Assembly: GCA_021157415.1 (NCBI GenBank) | Contig: JAGGWN010000004.1 | Span: 1 to 56,081, forward strand | Direction of reading: 5' to 3' | Origin: Bacteroidales bacterium | Lineage (GTDB): Bacteria > Bacteroidota > Bacteroidia > Bacteroidales > VadinHA17 | DNA length: 56,081 nucleotides | In this document: positions 15,406-25,338 of the stretch, piece after piece | How the letters are laid out: every line of letters starts with the position of its first letter | Position numbering within the stretch: position 1 is the stretch's first letter | Translations under genes and position numbers: made by a program | The notes under the pieces: generated by a model | Told to the model about the DNA's origin: nothing | The model's database searches: none | What the model saw: only the letters and a program-made list of their open reading frames with translations

Positions 15406-18400
15406 TTATAAATTTATTCCTATGACAATAATGTCATCGATTTGAGGATAATCGTTCATCCATTTCATAATATGGTCATCCAGCAATTGCCCCTGTTCTT
15501 TCAGGGAATGTTTCTGGATGCTTATAATAAGTTTCTTGAAGTTTCTGGACATGAACTTTTTCCCTTGGGGCCCACCAAATTGATCTATATAACCGTCTGA
15601 GAAAAGGTAGATGCGTTCCCCGGGGGTAAACTTGATTTGATGTAACGAGAAGGATTGTTCGTCTTTAACGGATATGCCGATAGGCATTTTATCACCGGAG
15701 ACCTGGATCAGGACGTATTCTTCGTCATACACAGAGCCTTTTCCGAAATCAGGTACGTTCCCTTTGCGTATTTGTTCTTTTTCAGGGGCCGTAAGTTTCC
15801 GCACATAAAACAAAGGATTGTAAGCCCCGGCAAAGTAAAGTTTCCGGTTTTTTTTGTCTATGGACACCAGAGCCATATCCATCCCGTCTTTGGTCTCTCC
15901 TTCTTCTCCTTTTTGTTTGAGTGACTGCATCACTTCGGAACGCAGTTCGTTAAGGATAAAGTTTGGTTGAAGAACATCAGACCGGTTGACGATTTCATTC
16001 AGAAAAGAAATGCCCAGCAGGCTCATAAAAGCGCCCGGTACACCGTGTCCCGTACAATCGGCAGCAGTAATCAGCACCATGTCCTTTTGTTTTGTCATCC
16101 AATAAAAGTCACCGCTGACAATATCCCTGGGTTTGAAAAGGATAAAATGATCCGGAAACTGCTCGTTCAGCAATCTCTCGCTGGGCAAAACAGCCCGCTG
16201 GATGCGGCTGGCATAGGTAATACTGTCGGTCAGTTCTTCTTTTTGTCTTACCACTTCCGCCGTGCGTTCCCTGACGATGGCTTCGAGGCGGATTTTTTCA
16301 TTTTTCAACCGCCGGGTGTATAATTTTACGATGATTACGATGACAAAGAATGCAAGGACCACATAAAGCAGGAACGCCCAGAAAGTCAGATACCAGGGGG
16401 GCAGAACCGTAAAAGCGTACGTGGCCGGCGTGCTTTCCGTGCCATAGATATTTCTGGCTTTCACCTCGAAAACATAACTGCCATTGGGAATGTTGGTATA
16501 AGGATATTCTGTGCGGGCACTCCACTTTGACCATTTCTTATCAAAATTTCTCAGTCTGAAACTGTAAGTTACTCCTTCCTGATCCTCAAAAAACGGACAA
16601 GCCCAATAAAAAGTCAGATTGTTGAAATGATACTTGATCTCCGGTTGTTGTCCGGGAGGCTGGGAAGGAACAAGATGCCTCAGGCCATGCTCATCCTCCT
16701 GGTAGAAAGTCCCTTTGAAAAGAGAGGAGTCGGCACCGACAGTGATCTTGCGGATAAGGGTGTGAAAGGGAATATCGTAATCCTTTTTATAAAAGAGATC
16801 ATAAGAATAAATGCGGTTGGAAATGGCAATCCATAAAATATTTCCTTCATGAACAAAAACAAACGCCGACTGGGAAGGGAGCCGGTAGAAAGGGGTTGTG
16901 ACGGAGTGAATCTTACCTTGGTTTTTGATAACTTCCTCCACATAAAACTTTCCGCCTGGATATGCCACATTCAGGAAATACAAACTGTCATTCAGCTTGT
17001 AAATATTACGAACAGCCCGCGAGCCATTGGCATATATATCTCCCAGGGAACGGTCGGGAAGAAAGGTGTCTGTCTTTTTTTGATAGCGGTATAAACCCTT
17101 GCCGGTACAAATAAGTATTTTATGGTTGATAAAATTCACTTTGTTTTCCGATCCGGAGGGGAGACCCTTTCTTTGGTTATAAATAACCAGCTTGTACCCG
17201 CCGTGATCTCTTTGCAACCGGCCAATGCCCTGATAAGCCATTGAGAACCACAGGTCTCCTTCTTTATCTTCTGTAATGGTGCGTACTTCGTCCTGCAGGT
17301 TGTATATGGTGTCTATGTGCCAGTAATGATATCTGTAGGACAGTTCAGCCAGACTTTGTCCTGTGCCAACAAATACTTTCCCCGGATTCTTTTTGGAAGC
17401 AAAGAGTTTAAAAACATAAAATTTTTTCCCCCTGGGTGTAAGGTTACGGATGCGTTTTTCGACCAAAGAAGCTGTCTTATCAGCAGAGAGCTCATAAATA
17501 CCTTCCTCGGTGCCCACCCAAAGTATGGGTCCTGAATTTCCGGGGGGGGTAAAGTGAAGAAAAGACCATGCCTGCGCATTGATTCCCGGGATCCTTGTAA
17601 AATGAGCCAGTCCGTTCTGTTCCCTGGTACGCAGGAATACCCCGGCCGAGGTAGCCAGATAAAGTTTGTTCCCGATGATCATAAGGTCGTTGACCGATCC
17701 TTTGAATCCGTGATCTTCGCTGAAATAACGGAAAGGGGAGAATAGCTCCACATTGGCCAACCCGATAGACATGGCCAGCCATAACTGGGATACCTGGGGC
17801 TGCTTGTTGTTCAGGTACACTTTTGTCACGGTCTCATTATCCAGTCCTTCATTCCGGTTCAGTACCTGCAGAACGGACCCATCATGCGAGACAACAAGAA
17901 GACCGCCGTCAAGCGTAGCCATGGCATAGGAACTGTCCGGCAACATCCGTGCGTCGTAAAAACGGTTCTTTTTTAAGAAATTGTTGGCATCAGGAGAAAA
18001 TATATTGCTCCGGATGGCTCCTGTTTCCAGGTTATAACTGAAAACGCCGAATTTATAAGTGGCTATAAGGAGTTCTGCGGAGGAATAAGGCAAAATGGAA
18101 AGGATGCCTGAGATATTGTTATAAGCAAAAAAAGTACCGTTTTTCACTTTCTTAAAATGTTCTCCGTCGAATACCAGTAATCCGGCCAATGCATCCACAT
18201 GGAAATATCTGTTGTTGCAGACAAAACCGTAATTGCCCATGGTGAACCCGTCGTCAGCAAGTCTGAAAACCCTGACAGAGTCCTGTTGGGGAGAATAACG
18301 AAAGATCATATTGGTGCTTGTGTAATAAATGCTCCCTTTCCAGAAGTAAATATGATAGATCGATTTGAACTTCATATCGGAAGAATCCAGTTTCGGAATC

Positions 18401-18753
18401 AGGGAATGATAATGGAGTTGCCCTTTGGTGTCCGGCTCCAGAAAACCGAATTCCTTGTTTCCTCCTGCATACACAGTGCCCCGGTCATCAATACAAAGAT
18501 CCCTGAGTGAGATATTGTTGGGCACGGAAATCCTTCTCCAGGTGATCCCGTCATATTCCAGAATGCCTACATCATTGTTGGCTACATAAATGATACCCCG
18601 GTCGTCCTGAACCACCGACCAGTTTTGTTCTCCCCCTAATGTTTCCATCGGGGTGATATTCTTCACAAAAGGAATCCCGAACCGATTAATCTGACCGTCT
18701 GAAAAAACAGAGCAGACAACAAGAAGGAAAAAAATAAAAATCCCTTTTTTCAT
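15406..18753 (-). CDS. Propeller/Y_Y_Y sensor with SpoIIE-type PP2C phosphatase domain
   Basis: The 1115-residue protein has a signal peptide, then about 690 residues of two-component-regulator-type beta-propeller repeats, a Y_Y_Y domain (about 715-782), one transmembrane helix (about 790-813), a short coiled coil and a cytosolic SpoIIE domain. The phosphatase shows SGDFYW (near 880), ADCTGHGVPGAF (near 898), GMDMALVSID and LFSDGYIDQFGG, which carry the metal-binding aspartates. It therefore looks like an inner-membrane receptor that senses a periplasmic signal and dephosphorylates a cytosolic serine/threonine target, perhaps an anti-sigma antagonist. There is no histidine kinase or DNA-binding domain, unlike the hybrid two-component sensors with the same ectodomain. 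It starts 150 bp from the divergent C25 peptidase gene. Confidence 0.9.
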   Translation of the reverse strand: MKKGIFIFFLLVVCSVFSDGQINRFGIPFVKNITPMETLGGEQNWSVVQDDRGIIYVANNDVGILEYDGITWRRISVPNNISLRDLCIDDRGTVYAGGNKEFGFLEPDTKGQLHYHSLIPKLDSSDMKFKSIYHIYFWKGSIYYTSTNMIFRYSPQQDSVRVFRLADDGFTMGNYGFVCNNRYFHVDALAGLLVFDGEHFKKVKNGTFFAYNNISGILSILPYSSAELLIATYKFGVFSYNLETGAIRSNIFSPDANNFLKKNRFYDARMLPDSSYAMATLDGGLLVVSHDGSVLQVLNRNEGLDNETVTKVYLNNKQPQVSQLWLAMSIGLANVELFSPFRYFSEDHGFKGSVNDLMIIGNKLYLATSAGVFLRTREQNGLAHFTRIPGINAQAWSFLHFTPPGNSGPILWVGTEEGIYELSADKTASLVEKRIRNLTPRGKKFYVFKLFASKKNPGKVFVGTGQSLAELSYRYHYWHIDTIYNLQDEVRTITEDKEGDLWFSMAYQGIGRLQRDHGGYKLVIYNQRKGLPSGSENKVNFINHKILICTGKGLYRYQKKTDTFLPDRSLGDIYANGSRAVRNIYKLNDSLYFLNVAYPGGKFYVEEVIKNQGKIHSVTTPFYRLPSQSAFVFVHEGNILWIAISNRIYSYDLFYKKDYDIPFHTLIRKITVGADSSLFKGTFYQEDEHGLRHLVPSQPPGQQPEIKYHFNNLTFYWACPFFEDQEGVTYSFRLRNFDKKWSKWSARTEYPYTNIPNGSYVFEVKARNIYGTESTPATYAFTVLPPWYLTFWAFLLYVVLAFFVIVIIVKLYTRRLKNEKIRLEAIVRERTAEVVRQKEELTDSITYASRIQRAVLPSERLLNEQFPDHFILFKPRDIVSGDFYWMTKQKDMVLITAADCTGHGVPGAFMSLLGISFLNEIVNRSDVLQPNFILNELRSEVMQSLKQKGEEGETKDGMDMALVSIDKKNRKLYFAGAYNPLFYVRKLTAPEKEQIRKGNVPDFGKGSVYDEEYVLIQVSGDKMPIGISVKDEQSFSLHQIKFTPGERIYLFSDGYIDQFGGPQGKKFMSRNFKKLIISIQKHSLKEQGQLLDDHIMKWMNDYPQIDDIIVIGINL

Positions 18754-18903
18754 AAAATTCGGATAATACAGGTTAAAATTAGGAAAAAAGAATGATATGA
18801 TAAAATTAACTTTTTTTATCTTTATAAAAAGTTTTTAAACCATACAACCAATACCCATGATGTCGGGTCATGCATACATGTGGGGTAAAGTGAACACATA
18901 CAT

Positions 18904-21900
18904 ATGGTAAAAGGTTCTTTATACAGATATTTTTACCTGATATTTCTTGTTGTTTTCGCCGGCAGCCGGGGTGTAGCTCAGCAGGAAACAAAGGTCGTGT
19001 GGGAACACGCACCGCGGGGCCTATCCATCCTGAAAAAAACGCCGGATCATATTACTCTTAAGATTCGTTTATCCGGTGCGGATTTTCGTGAGGTCGTCAA
19101 TGACAAGGGGCACTTTTTGCAAATGGCACATTCCGGGCTGACATCCTCTTATCATGAAGGAGAGCCTGACCTGCCTGTTTTGAGAAAGCTACTGGAGATA
19201 CCTGCCGGCGCTACCGCCCGTGTGGATAAAGTGACCTGGAAGAGTTATCATATCTCGCTGGAGAATAGATTCCCCGGAGCAAAATTGTTTCCTGCACAAC
19301 CTTCCGTGATGAAAAAAGACGGTAGACCGCCTCCTGTTTTTAAAATACATAAGCAGGCATATACACGGGATAAACTTATCAGTGACAGCCTGGTAAGGAT
19401 ACAGAAGGCAGGGGTCTTGCGTGGCCGCGAACTGGTTTATCTTACGGTTTCGCCTTTTGGCTATAACCCGGTGAGCAATACCCTCGTGGTAAAGGATGAT
19501 ATTGAATTGACGATCCATTATTCACACCCTTTCAATGTAGCAGACCGTTATAAAAGCGAGAGCCTGTACAGTCCGGTTTTTCAGCCGACTTATAACAAGT
19601 TATTGTCTGTTGAGGCCCCGGAAACGAAAGGCATGTTGGCAGCTCCTGTTAAATATGTGATCCTGACCGATTCTCTGTTCAGATACTCTCTGGATGATTT
19701 TATCCGGTGGAAAACCCTGCAGGGATACAAGGTGGTGGTGGTGTACAAGGGAGCGCCTGGGGTAGGGACTACCCCAGGGAGTATCAGGGCTTATTTGAAG
19801 AGCATGTATGATGCCGCTACCCCTGAAGATCCCGCCCCCACTTTTTTGCTGATCGTTGGAGATACGGAACAGATCCCGGTATCCACTACTACGGGGCGCA
19901 TTACCGACCTGTATTATGCTACCTATGACGGAGAGGATGATTTTATTCCTGATGTGTACTACGGGCGGTTCTCGGCCCGTGACTCGGCTGAACTGGCACC
20001 GCAACTGGAAAAAACACTGGAATACGAACAGTATCTTTTCCCGGATCCCTCTTTTTTACGTGAGGCGGTAATGGTGGCCGGTGTGGACGGATCCTATGCA
20101 TCCGTGTGGGGCAACGGCCAGATTAATTATGCTACCGGAAACTATGTGAACCCGGATCATGGTTATCATTCTCATACTTACCTCTATCCTGTGTCAGGGA
20201 GCAGTGATGAACAGATCATTCAGGATATCAGCGACGGGGTTTCACTGGTAAATTATACGGGCCACGGCCGTTCCGACCGGTGGGAGGATCCTGCGTTTAC
20301 GATTTCGGATATTGACAAACTGACCAATGCTCACAAATATCCTGTGATCATTACCAACGGATGCTCCACCGGCGCTTTTGGAAATGATGAGTGTTTTGCA
20401 GAGGCTATGTTGCGGGCGCCCCAAAAAGGAGCGGTCGCCTATATTGGCTCTTCCTATGATTCATACTGGGATGAAGATTATTACTGGGCTGTGGGAGTGG
20501 GGCCCATCGTGGCACATCCTGACTATAAGGAGACTTCACTGGCGATGTATGACCGCCTTTTCCATGATCACGGTGAACCGGCAGATGACTGGTATGTGAC
20601 TCAGGATCAGATGATTTTTGCGGGCAACCTGGCTGTGATGGAAGGCAATCCTTCAAAAGCACAGTACTACTGGGAAATTTATCATCTCTTCGGCGATCCT
20701 TCCATGATGCCTTATCTGTCCGAACCTGATACGCTCCTGATGCTTGTGCCTGAAACACTGCCGGTAAATCTGAGCAGCCTGAGCATGGTGACGGAACCGG
20801 GTACTTATGTCGGCCTGACAAAGAATGATACCATACTGGATGCCTTGACAGCCGGACCGGACGGAAACCTCATGCTCAGCTTTACTTCCTTAAAGGATAC
20901 CGGTTATGTCGTGATCACGGGAACAAGACAAAACAGGATCCCTGTTATAGATACGATAAAAGTCGTTTCTGACCAGCAACCGTATCTTCAGGTGAACGGA
21001 ATTGTTGTGGATGATTCTGTTTCCAATGCCAATGGATTACCGGAGAACGGAGAAACTTTTCATCTGAATGTCCGGATAAATAATTCCGGGAAAAGCGATG
21101 CTTCATCGGTAACGGGGATTCTTTCCGGTTACGGACCCTGGGTGGAGGTGACGGATAGTGCTCTGCATATCGATTCGGTGACATCGGGTGGAGATATATG
21201 GTTCCGTCACGCATTCCGAATCCGTGTTAGCGACAGCATTGCGGACCGGCAAATGTGCGCTTTCCGGCTAAAACTTACGGATGATGCAGGCCATTCCTGG
21301 GATGCATATTTTACGCTGACCGTATATGCTCCGTTGTTAAAAGTGGGTCGGCTTACCATCGATGATAAGAAAAAGGGGAATGGCAACAGCCGCCTGGACC
21401 CGGGAGAGCCGGTGGTCTTTTCACTGGAGGTGCAAAACAGGGGACATGCTGCTACCCGGAATGCCTGGGCGCTGATATCATTGACCGATTCACTGGTGAG
21501 TGGTTATCAGGATTCGGCTATGGTGGGGCCCCTGGATACCATGAGTACGGTAACGGTTCCCTTTACGGTGAAAATTGATTCTACCGCACCTTACGGGTCT
21601 GTCCTGGGAATCCGTGTGGAAGTGCAGGACGCTCCTTATACGGCAGGCGATACCTTTACCCTGCCCATCGGTCTTTCATATGAAGATTTTGAGTCCGGAA
21701 ACTTTATCAGTTATCCTTGGGAAAATAATACTTCGCATCCCTGGACCATTACCGGGCAGTATGTCTGGCATGGTGTCTTTTCCGGGGTCTCTGCAGATAT
21801 AGACGACAGTGAAGAATCCTCTCTTTCCATAAAGATAGAAGCCAGCACTTTTGATTCGGTCGCTTTTTATTACCGCGTATCTTCTGAAGAAGGCTGGGAT

Positions 21901-23019
21901 TTTCTGAAGTTTATTATGGACGGACAAGAAGAGGGTAAATGGTCTGGCGAACTCCCCTGGTCATACGTGAGTTTTCCGGTGGACTCCGGTTCTCATGTCC
22001 TGACATGGACGTATATGAAAGATGGCAATACCTCCAAAGGATTGGACCGGGCCTGGATCGATTATGTCATTTTCCCGAAATACAGTTTTACCCGGATCAA
22101 TGCGGGGGTCACCGGGATTGTTTCTCCCAAGTCGGGCACAGATCTTGGAGTGGCGGAAGCCCTGACAGTGATCGTCCGGAATTTCGGAACCGATCCTCTG
22201 ACGAAGATCCCGTTGATGTACCGGCTGAACCGGGATCCGCCGGTGCGGGATACTCTCATCAGAACCCTGCCGTCAGGAGATACTGCATGGTTTACCTTCT
22301 CTGTACCTTTGGATCTTTCGGTACTTAAAACATATCATCTGCATATTTCATCCGAATTAACGGAAGATCAGGTGCCGATCAATGATGACATGGATGTCGA
22401 TGTAGTTCATGAAGGAACGATTGATGTGATCATGGATTCGCTGATTTCTCCTGCCAGGGATTCCCTGTATGGTATATATGAACAGGTGGCGGTACAATTA
22501 ATCAATGCCAGCTCAGGTGCTCTGGATAGTTTCCCGCTTCATTACCGGATCAACCATGAACCGGAGGTCTCGCAATCTTTTGATACGATCGTGAATGCAG
22601 GGGATACCGCCCTTTTCCGTTTTATCCGGCAGGAGAATATGTCTGATACAGGAGAGTATGTGATCACTGTGTATGCTACCGTTCCGGGAGATGTCATTGA
22701 AAGCAACGATACATTGGTAGCGGTCTTATATAATAAAATACAGGGAAAGAAAGACGTTCGTTATGTCAGTTCAATCACGATTTATCCCAATCCGGTCGGG
22801 GATTATCTCTTTGTACGCTTATCTCCTGGAACACACGGGGGAAAGTTTAATTTGGCGGTATTTGATATGCTCGGAAAAAAAATATTGGAAAAAACAAATA
22901 TCAGGAGCAGAGCGGAGCAGGTGATCGGTATCTCCGTAAACCGGCTGCCTCCGGGAACCTATCTCATGGTATTATATAATGACAAGGAGAAAATACCGGT
23001 CCGGTTTGTAAAAAAATAA
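18904..23019 (+). CDS. Gingipain-like C25 cysteine peptidase with type IX secretion C-terminal domain
   Basis: The 1371-residue protein has a signal peptide (to about residue 25), a gingipain-type propeptide (about 30-225) and a C25 peptidase domain (about 245-615). The catalytic pair is H454 in NYTGHG and C487 in ITNGCSTG. Their spacing of 33 residues equals that in arginine gingipain. Several Ig-like/CARDB-type beta domains follow (about 620-1280), and the last ~80 residues form a T9SS type A sorting domain, with IYPNPVGDYLFVRL and the terminal PVRFVKK. The product should be exported by Sec, moved across the outer membrane by the type IX system and attached to the surface or released. PorU is a related family member, but the extra Ig-like domains favour a secreted protease. 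It is monocistronic as far as can be seen. Confidence 0.92.
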   Translation: MVKGSLYRYFYLIFLVVFAGSRGVAQQETKVVWEHAPRGLSILKKTPDHITLKIRLSGADFREVVNDKGHFLQMAHSGLTSSYHEGEPDLPVLRKLLEIPAGATARVDKVTWKSYHISLENRFPGAKLFPAQPSVMKKDGRPPPVFKIHKQAYTRDKLISDSLVRIQKAGVLRGRELVYLTVSPFGYNPVSNTLVVKDDIELTIHYSHPFNVADRYKSESLYSPVFQPTYNKLLSVEAPETKGMLAAPVKYVILTDSLFRYSLDDFIRWKTLQGYKVVVVYKGAPGVGTTPGSIRAYLKSMYDAATPEDPAPTFLLIVGDTEQIPVSTTTGRITDLYYATYDGEDDFIPDVYYGRFSARDSAELAPQLEKTLEYEQYLFPDPSFLREAVMVAGVDGSYASVWGNGQINYATGNYVNPDHGYHSHTYLYPVSGSSDEQIIQDISDGVSLVNYTGHGRSDRWEDPAFTISDIDKLTNAHKYPVIITNGCSTGAFGNDECFAEAMLRAPQKGAVAYIGSSYDSYWDEDYYWAVGVGPIVAHPDYKETSLAMYDRLFHDHGEPADDWYVTQDQMIFAGNLAVMEGNPSKAQYYWEIYHLFGDPSMMPYLSEPDTLLMLVPETLPVNLSSLSMVTEPGTYVGLTKNDTILDALTAGPDGNLMLSFTSLKDTGYVVITGTRQNRIPVIDTIKVVSDQQPYLQVNGIVVDDSVSNANGLPENGETFHLNVRINNSGKSDASSVTGILSGYGPWVEVTDSALHIDSVTSGGDIWFRHAFRIRVSDSIADRQMCAFRLKLTDDAGHSWDAYFTLTVYAPLLKVGRLTIDDKKKGNGNSRLDPGEPVVFSLEVQNRGHAATRNAWALISLTDSLVSGYQDSAMVGPLDTMSTVTVPFTVKIDSTAPYGSVLGIRVEVQDAPYTAGDTFTLPIGLSYEDFESGNFISYPWENNTSHPWTITGQYVWHGVFSGVSADIDDSEESSLSIKIEASTFDSVAFYYRVSSEEGWDFLKFIMDGQEEGKWSGELPWSYVSFPVDSGSHVLTWTYMKDGNTSKGLDRAWIDYVIFPKYSFTRINAGVTGIVSPKSGTDLGVAEALTVIVRNFGTDPLTKIPLMYRLNRDPPVRDTLIRTLPSGDTAWFTFSVPLDLSVLKTYHLHISSELTEDQVPINDDMDVDVVHEGTIDVIMDSLISPARDSLYGIYEQVAVQLINASSGALDSFPLHYRINHEPEVSQSFDTIVNAGDTALFRFIRQENMSDTGEYVITVYATVPGDVIESNDTLVAVLYNKIQGKKDVRYVSSITIYPNPVGDYLFVRLSPGTHGGKFNLAVFDMLGKKILEKTNIRSRAEQVIGISVNRLPPGTYLMVLYNDKEKIPVRFVKK

Positions 23020-23161
23020 TTAATCTACGTAGATCATTTTCCGGGATAGATTGTTTCTGAAGGATGGTCTGCCTCTTGGCGGATTAAAATGCAAAACTTT
23101 CTGGAACTTCAGCCTTGTCAGGATTTTACCGTTCCATTTTTGGTTCCCGGATTATTTTGAA

Positions 23162-23169
23162 TAATTTTA
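23162..23169 (+). promoter_or_regulatory. Possible -7 box for the HD/Mut7-C/phosphatase operon
   Basis: TAATTTTA differs from the Bacteroidota TAnnTTTG consensus only at the last base and lies 22 bp upstream of the ATG at 23192. The following ATTTTACGGAGAA stretch recurs in front of the gene at 53253. Confidence 0.3.
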
Positions 23170-23191
23170 CGGAGAATGTAAAACCAAAGCC

Positions 23192-23788
23192 ATGGAAACA
23201 AAAACACCTGCCCGGGAAGAAGCCTGGAAATTATTCAGGCAATACAATAAGTCGGATAGTTTGACCAGGCATGCCCTGGCCGTTGAAGGAGTGATGAGAT
23301 ATATGGCCAGGAAAAATGGTGAAGACGAAGAAAAATGGGGCATTGTCGGCTTGGTGCATGACCTGGATTATGAGATGTATCCGGATCAGCACTGCAAAAA
23401 AACCGAGGAGATATTGCGTTCCCAAGGCTGGCCCGAAGAGTACATCCGGGCAGTAGTAAGCCACGGCTGGGGCATTGTTACGGATGTGAAGCCCGAAAGC
23501 CTGATGGAGAGAACGCTGTATGCGGTGGATGAGCTGACCGGTCTGGTAGTGACCAGTGCCTTGGTACGTCCTTCCAGGAGTGTACTGGATATGAAGGCCA
23601 AATCGGTGAAGAAAAAATGGAAAGACAAACGTTTTGCTGCCGGTGTAAACCGCTCGGTCATTGAGAAAGGGGCGGAGATGCTGGGCGTGGAACTGACGGA
23701 TCTTATTACCGACACCATTATGGGGATGCGGGAAGTAGCCGAAGAAATCGGACTGAAAGGCAATCCGGCAGTCCCGGAAGAGAAGTAA
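23192..23788 (+). CDS. HD-domain phosphohydrolase-like protein
   Basis: This 198-residue cytosolic protein carries an HD metal-binding fold: H27 in TRHALA, H56-D57 in GLVHDLDY and H91 in VVSHGW. Together with a later aspartate these are the usual metal ligands. It belongs to a group of small HD proteins common in Bacteroidota and Firmicutes whose substrate (a nucleotide or phosphoester) is not known. It is the first gene of a tight three-gene operon: a Mut7-C protein starts 9 bp later and a metallophosphatase 4 bp after that. The grouping suggests nucleotide or RNA turnover, as inference. Confidence 0.85.
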   Translation: METKTPAREEAWKLFRQYNKSDSLTRHALAVEGVMRYMARKNGEDEEKWGIVGLVHDLDYEMYPDQHCKKTEEILRSQGWPEEYIRAVVSHGWGIVTDVKPESLMERTLYAVDELTGLVVTSALVRPSRSVLDMKAKSVKKKWKDKRFAAGVNRSVIEKGAEMLGVELTDLITDTIMGMREVAEEIGLKGNPAVPEEK

Positions 23789-23797
23789 AGGCATATC

Positions 23798-24559
23798 ATG
23801 GAAGTAGCCGAAGCCCGTTTCCGGTTTTATGCAGAGCTGAACGATTTGCTCCCGGTCCGGAAAAGGAAAAACAGGGTGCATGTTTATCGTTTTTACGGAA
23901 AAAATTCCGTGAAGGATGCCATTGAATCCTTTGACGTACCTCATACCCAGGTGGATCTTATCCTGGTGCGTCAGCAGTCGGTAACTTTCGACTACATCCT
24001 GCGACCGGGAGATTTTATTTCTGTTTACCCGGTGTTTGAAAGCCTGGACATTTCCGGGGTGACACGACTGAGGCCTGCCCCTTTGAGACATCCTGCTTTT
24101 GTCCTGGATGTACATCTTGGAAAACTGGCCCGGCTGATGCGTATGGCCGGCATAGATACCTTATACAGGAATGATTACGACGACCGGGAGATCATTGATA
24201 TTGCGCAAAATGAGAAACGTATCATCCTGACCCGCGACAAAGGCATATTAAAACACCGCATCGTGACACATGGCCATTGGCTTCATGCTACAGACCCCGA
24301 CAGGCAGTTTATCGAAGTGATCCGGAGATTTGATCTTTTCCATGACCTTATGACCTTTTCCCGGTGTATTCAATGTAATGCTTTGTTGAAGCCTGTGAAG
24401 AAAAGTGATGTGGAAAAATTCCTGAAACCAGGAACCCGCAAATGTTTTTCCGACTTTATGCAGTGTACGGGCTGTGGGAGAATTTATTGGCGCGGAAGCC
24501 ATTACGAACATATGAGCAGGCACCTGGAAACATTGATCCGGCAGGCTGAAACGGAATGA
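23798..24559 (+). CDS. Mut7-C RNase-domain protein with N-terminal ubiquitin-like domain
   Basis: The 253-residue protein has two parts. Residues 1-95 resemble the small ubiquitin/ThiS-like domain often found in front of Mut7-C. Residues ~98-245 are the Mut7-C domain, a PIN-like RNase fold, starting FVLDVHLGKLARLMRMAGID with D104. ILTRDKGIL adds D147 as a second acidic site residue. A zinc ribbon uses C190-x2-C193 and C223-x2-C226. The family is predicted to cleave RNA, but the target is unknown. It sits between an HD hydrolase and a PPP-type phosphatase, with gaps of 9 and 4 bp, so all three should be co-expressed. Confidence 0.88.
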   Translation: MEVAEARFRFYAELNDLLPVRKRKNRVHVYRFYGKNSVKDAIESFDVPHTQVDLILVRQQSVTFDYILRPGDFISVYPVFESLDISGVTRLRPAPLRHPAFVLDVHLGKLARLMRMAGIDTLYRNDYDDREIIDIAQNEKRIILTRDKGILKHRIVTHGHWLHATDPDRQFIEVIRRFDLFHDLMTFSRCIQCNALLKPVKKSDVEKFLKPGTRKCFSDFMQCTGCGRIYWRGSHYEHMSRHLETLIRQAETE

Positions 24560-24563
24560 CAAG

Positions 24564-25229
24564 ATGAGACGTTTTGTGATTGGAGATATTCACGGCAGGA
24601 ACCGTGCACTCGAGCAATGTTTCGAACGGTCGGGGTTCAATAACCAGGAGGATTTGCTCATCTGCCTGGGGGATGTATGCGACCGGGGACCTGGCGTGAA
24701 AGAGAGTTTTGACTTGTTGCGGCAGATCAGGCATCTGGTGTATATCCTGGGAAATCACGATAAATGGTTCCTCGAGTGGACCCTGACAGGCAAACGTGAG
24801 ATACCCTGGACAGCTCAGGGGGGCAATGCCTCCATCCGTAGTTATCATGACCAGCCCGTACCGGAAAACCATATTCAACTCCTGCGGTCAGCTTCCTTGT
24901 ATTATGTCCTGGAAAATAAATTATTCGTTCATGCAGGGATTGATCCGGAAAAATCACTTGAAGAACAAACAGAGTATGATTTGTTATGGTCGCGTGAGCT
25001 GGTGCACCGGGCTTTAAGCGCCGTCGATGATCCGGATATTGAGAAAGTCACCTCTTTTGAGGAGGTGTTCGTAGGTCATACCCCTACCATTAATTATGGT
25101 TTTAATATTCCGGTTTTTCTAAAAGGCGTGTGGCTGATGGATACCGGTGCCGGATGGTGGGGACGCCTGAGTATTATGGATATAGATACCGGGGAATACT
25201 GGCAAAGCGATCCGGTGTCAGAACGCTGA
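24564..25229 (+). CDS. PPP-family metallophosphoesterase (serine/threonine phosphatase or Ap4A-hydrolase-like)
   Basis: The 221-residue cytosolic protein shows the PPP metal-binding series: GDIHGRN (D8, H10), GDVCDRGP (D37, D40, R41) and GNHDKW (N64, H65). C-terminal histidine motifs follow: FVHAGIDP, then GHTPT, which is typical of bis(5'-nucleosyl)-tetraphosphatase and bacterial PrpA/PrpB-type protein phosphatases. The sequence alone does not decide between a nucleotide and a phosphoprotein substrate. It ends the HD/Mut7-C operon (4-bp gap) and is followed by 156 bp before the export operon. Confidence 0.88.
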   Translation: MRRFVIGDIHGRNRALEQCFERSGFNNQEDLLICLGDVCDRGPGVKESFDLLRQIRHLVYILGNHDKWFLEWTLTGKREIPWTAQGGNASIRSYHDQPVPENHIQLLRSASLYYVLENKLFVHAGIDPEKSLEEQTEYDLLWSRELVHRALSAVDDPDIEKVTSFEEVFVGHTPTINYGFNIPVFLKGVWLMDTGAGWWGRLSIMDIDTGEYWQSDPVSER

Positions 25230-25338
25230 ACTTGATAACCTAGATGCATCACTCTGTATGCCGGTTGTAACAAATTCCTGGGGATGGTCGTCTTATCTTT
25301 TTATACTTACTGTAAAAAATCTGCGTTATTTTATTGAA

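Noticed and set aside
23023-23034. 12-bp palindrome ATCTACGTAGAT after the C25 peptidase gene as a terminator
   Set aside because: It is a perfect palindrome without a loop and followed by only a short T run, so it is more likely a chance site or protein-binding site.
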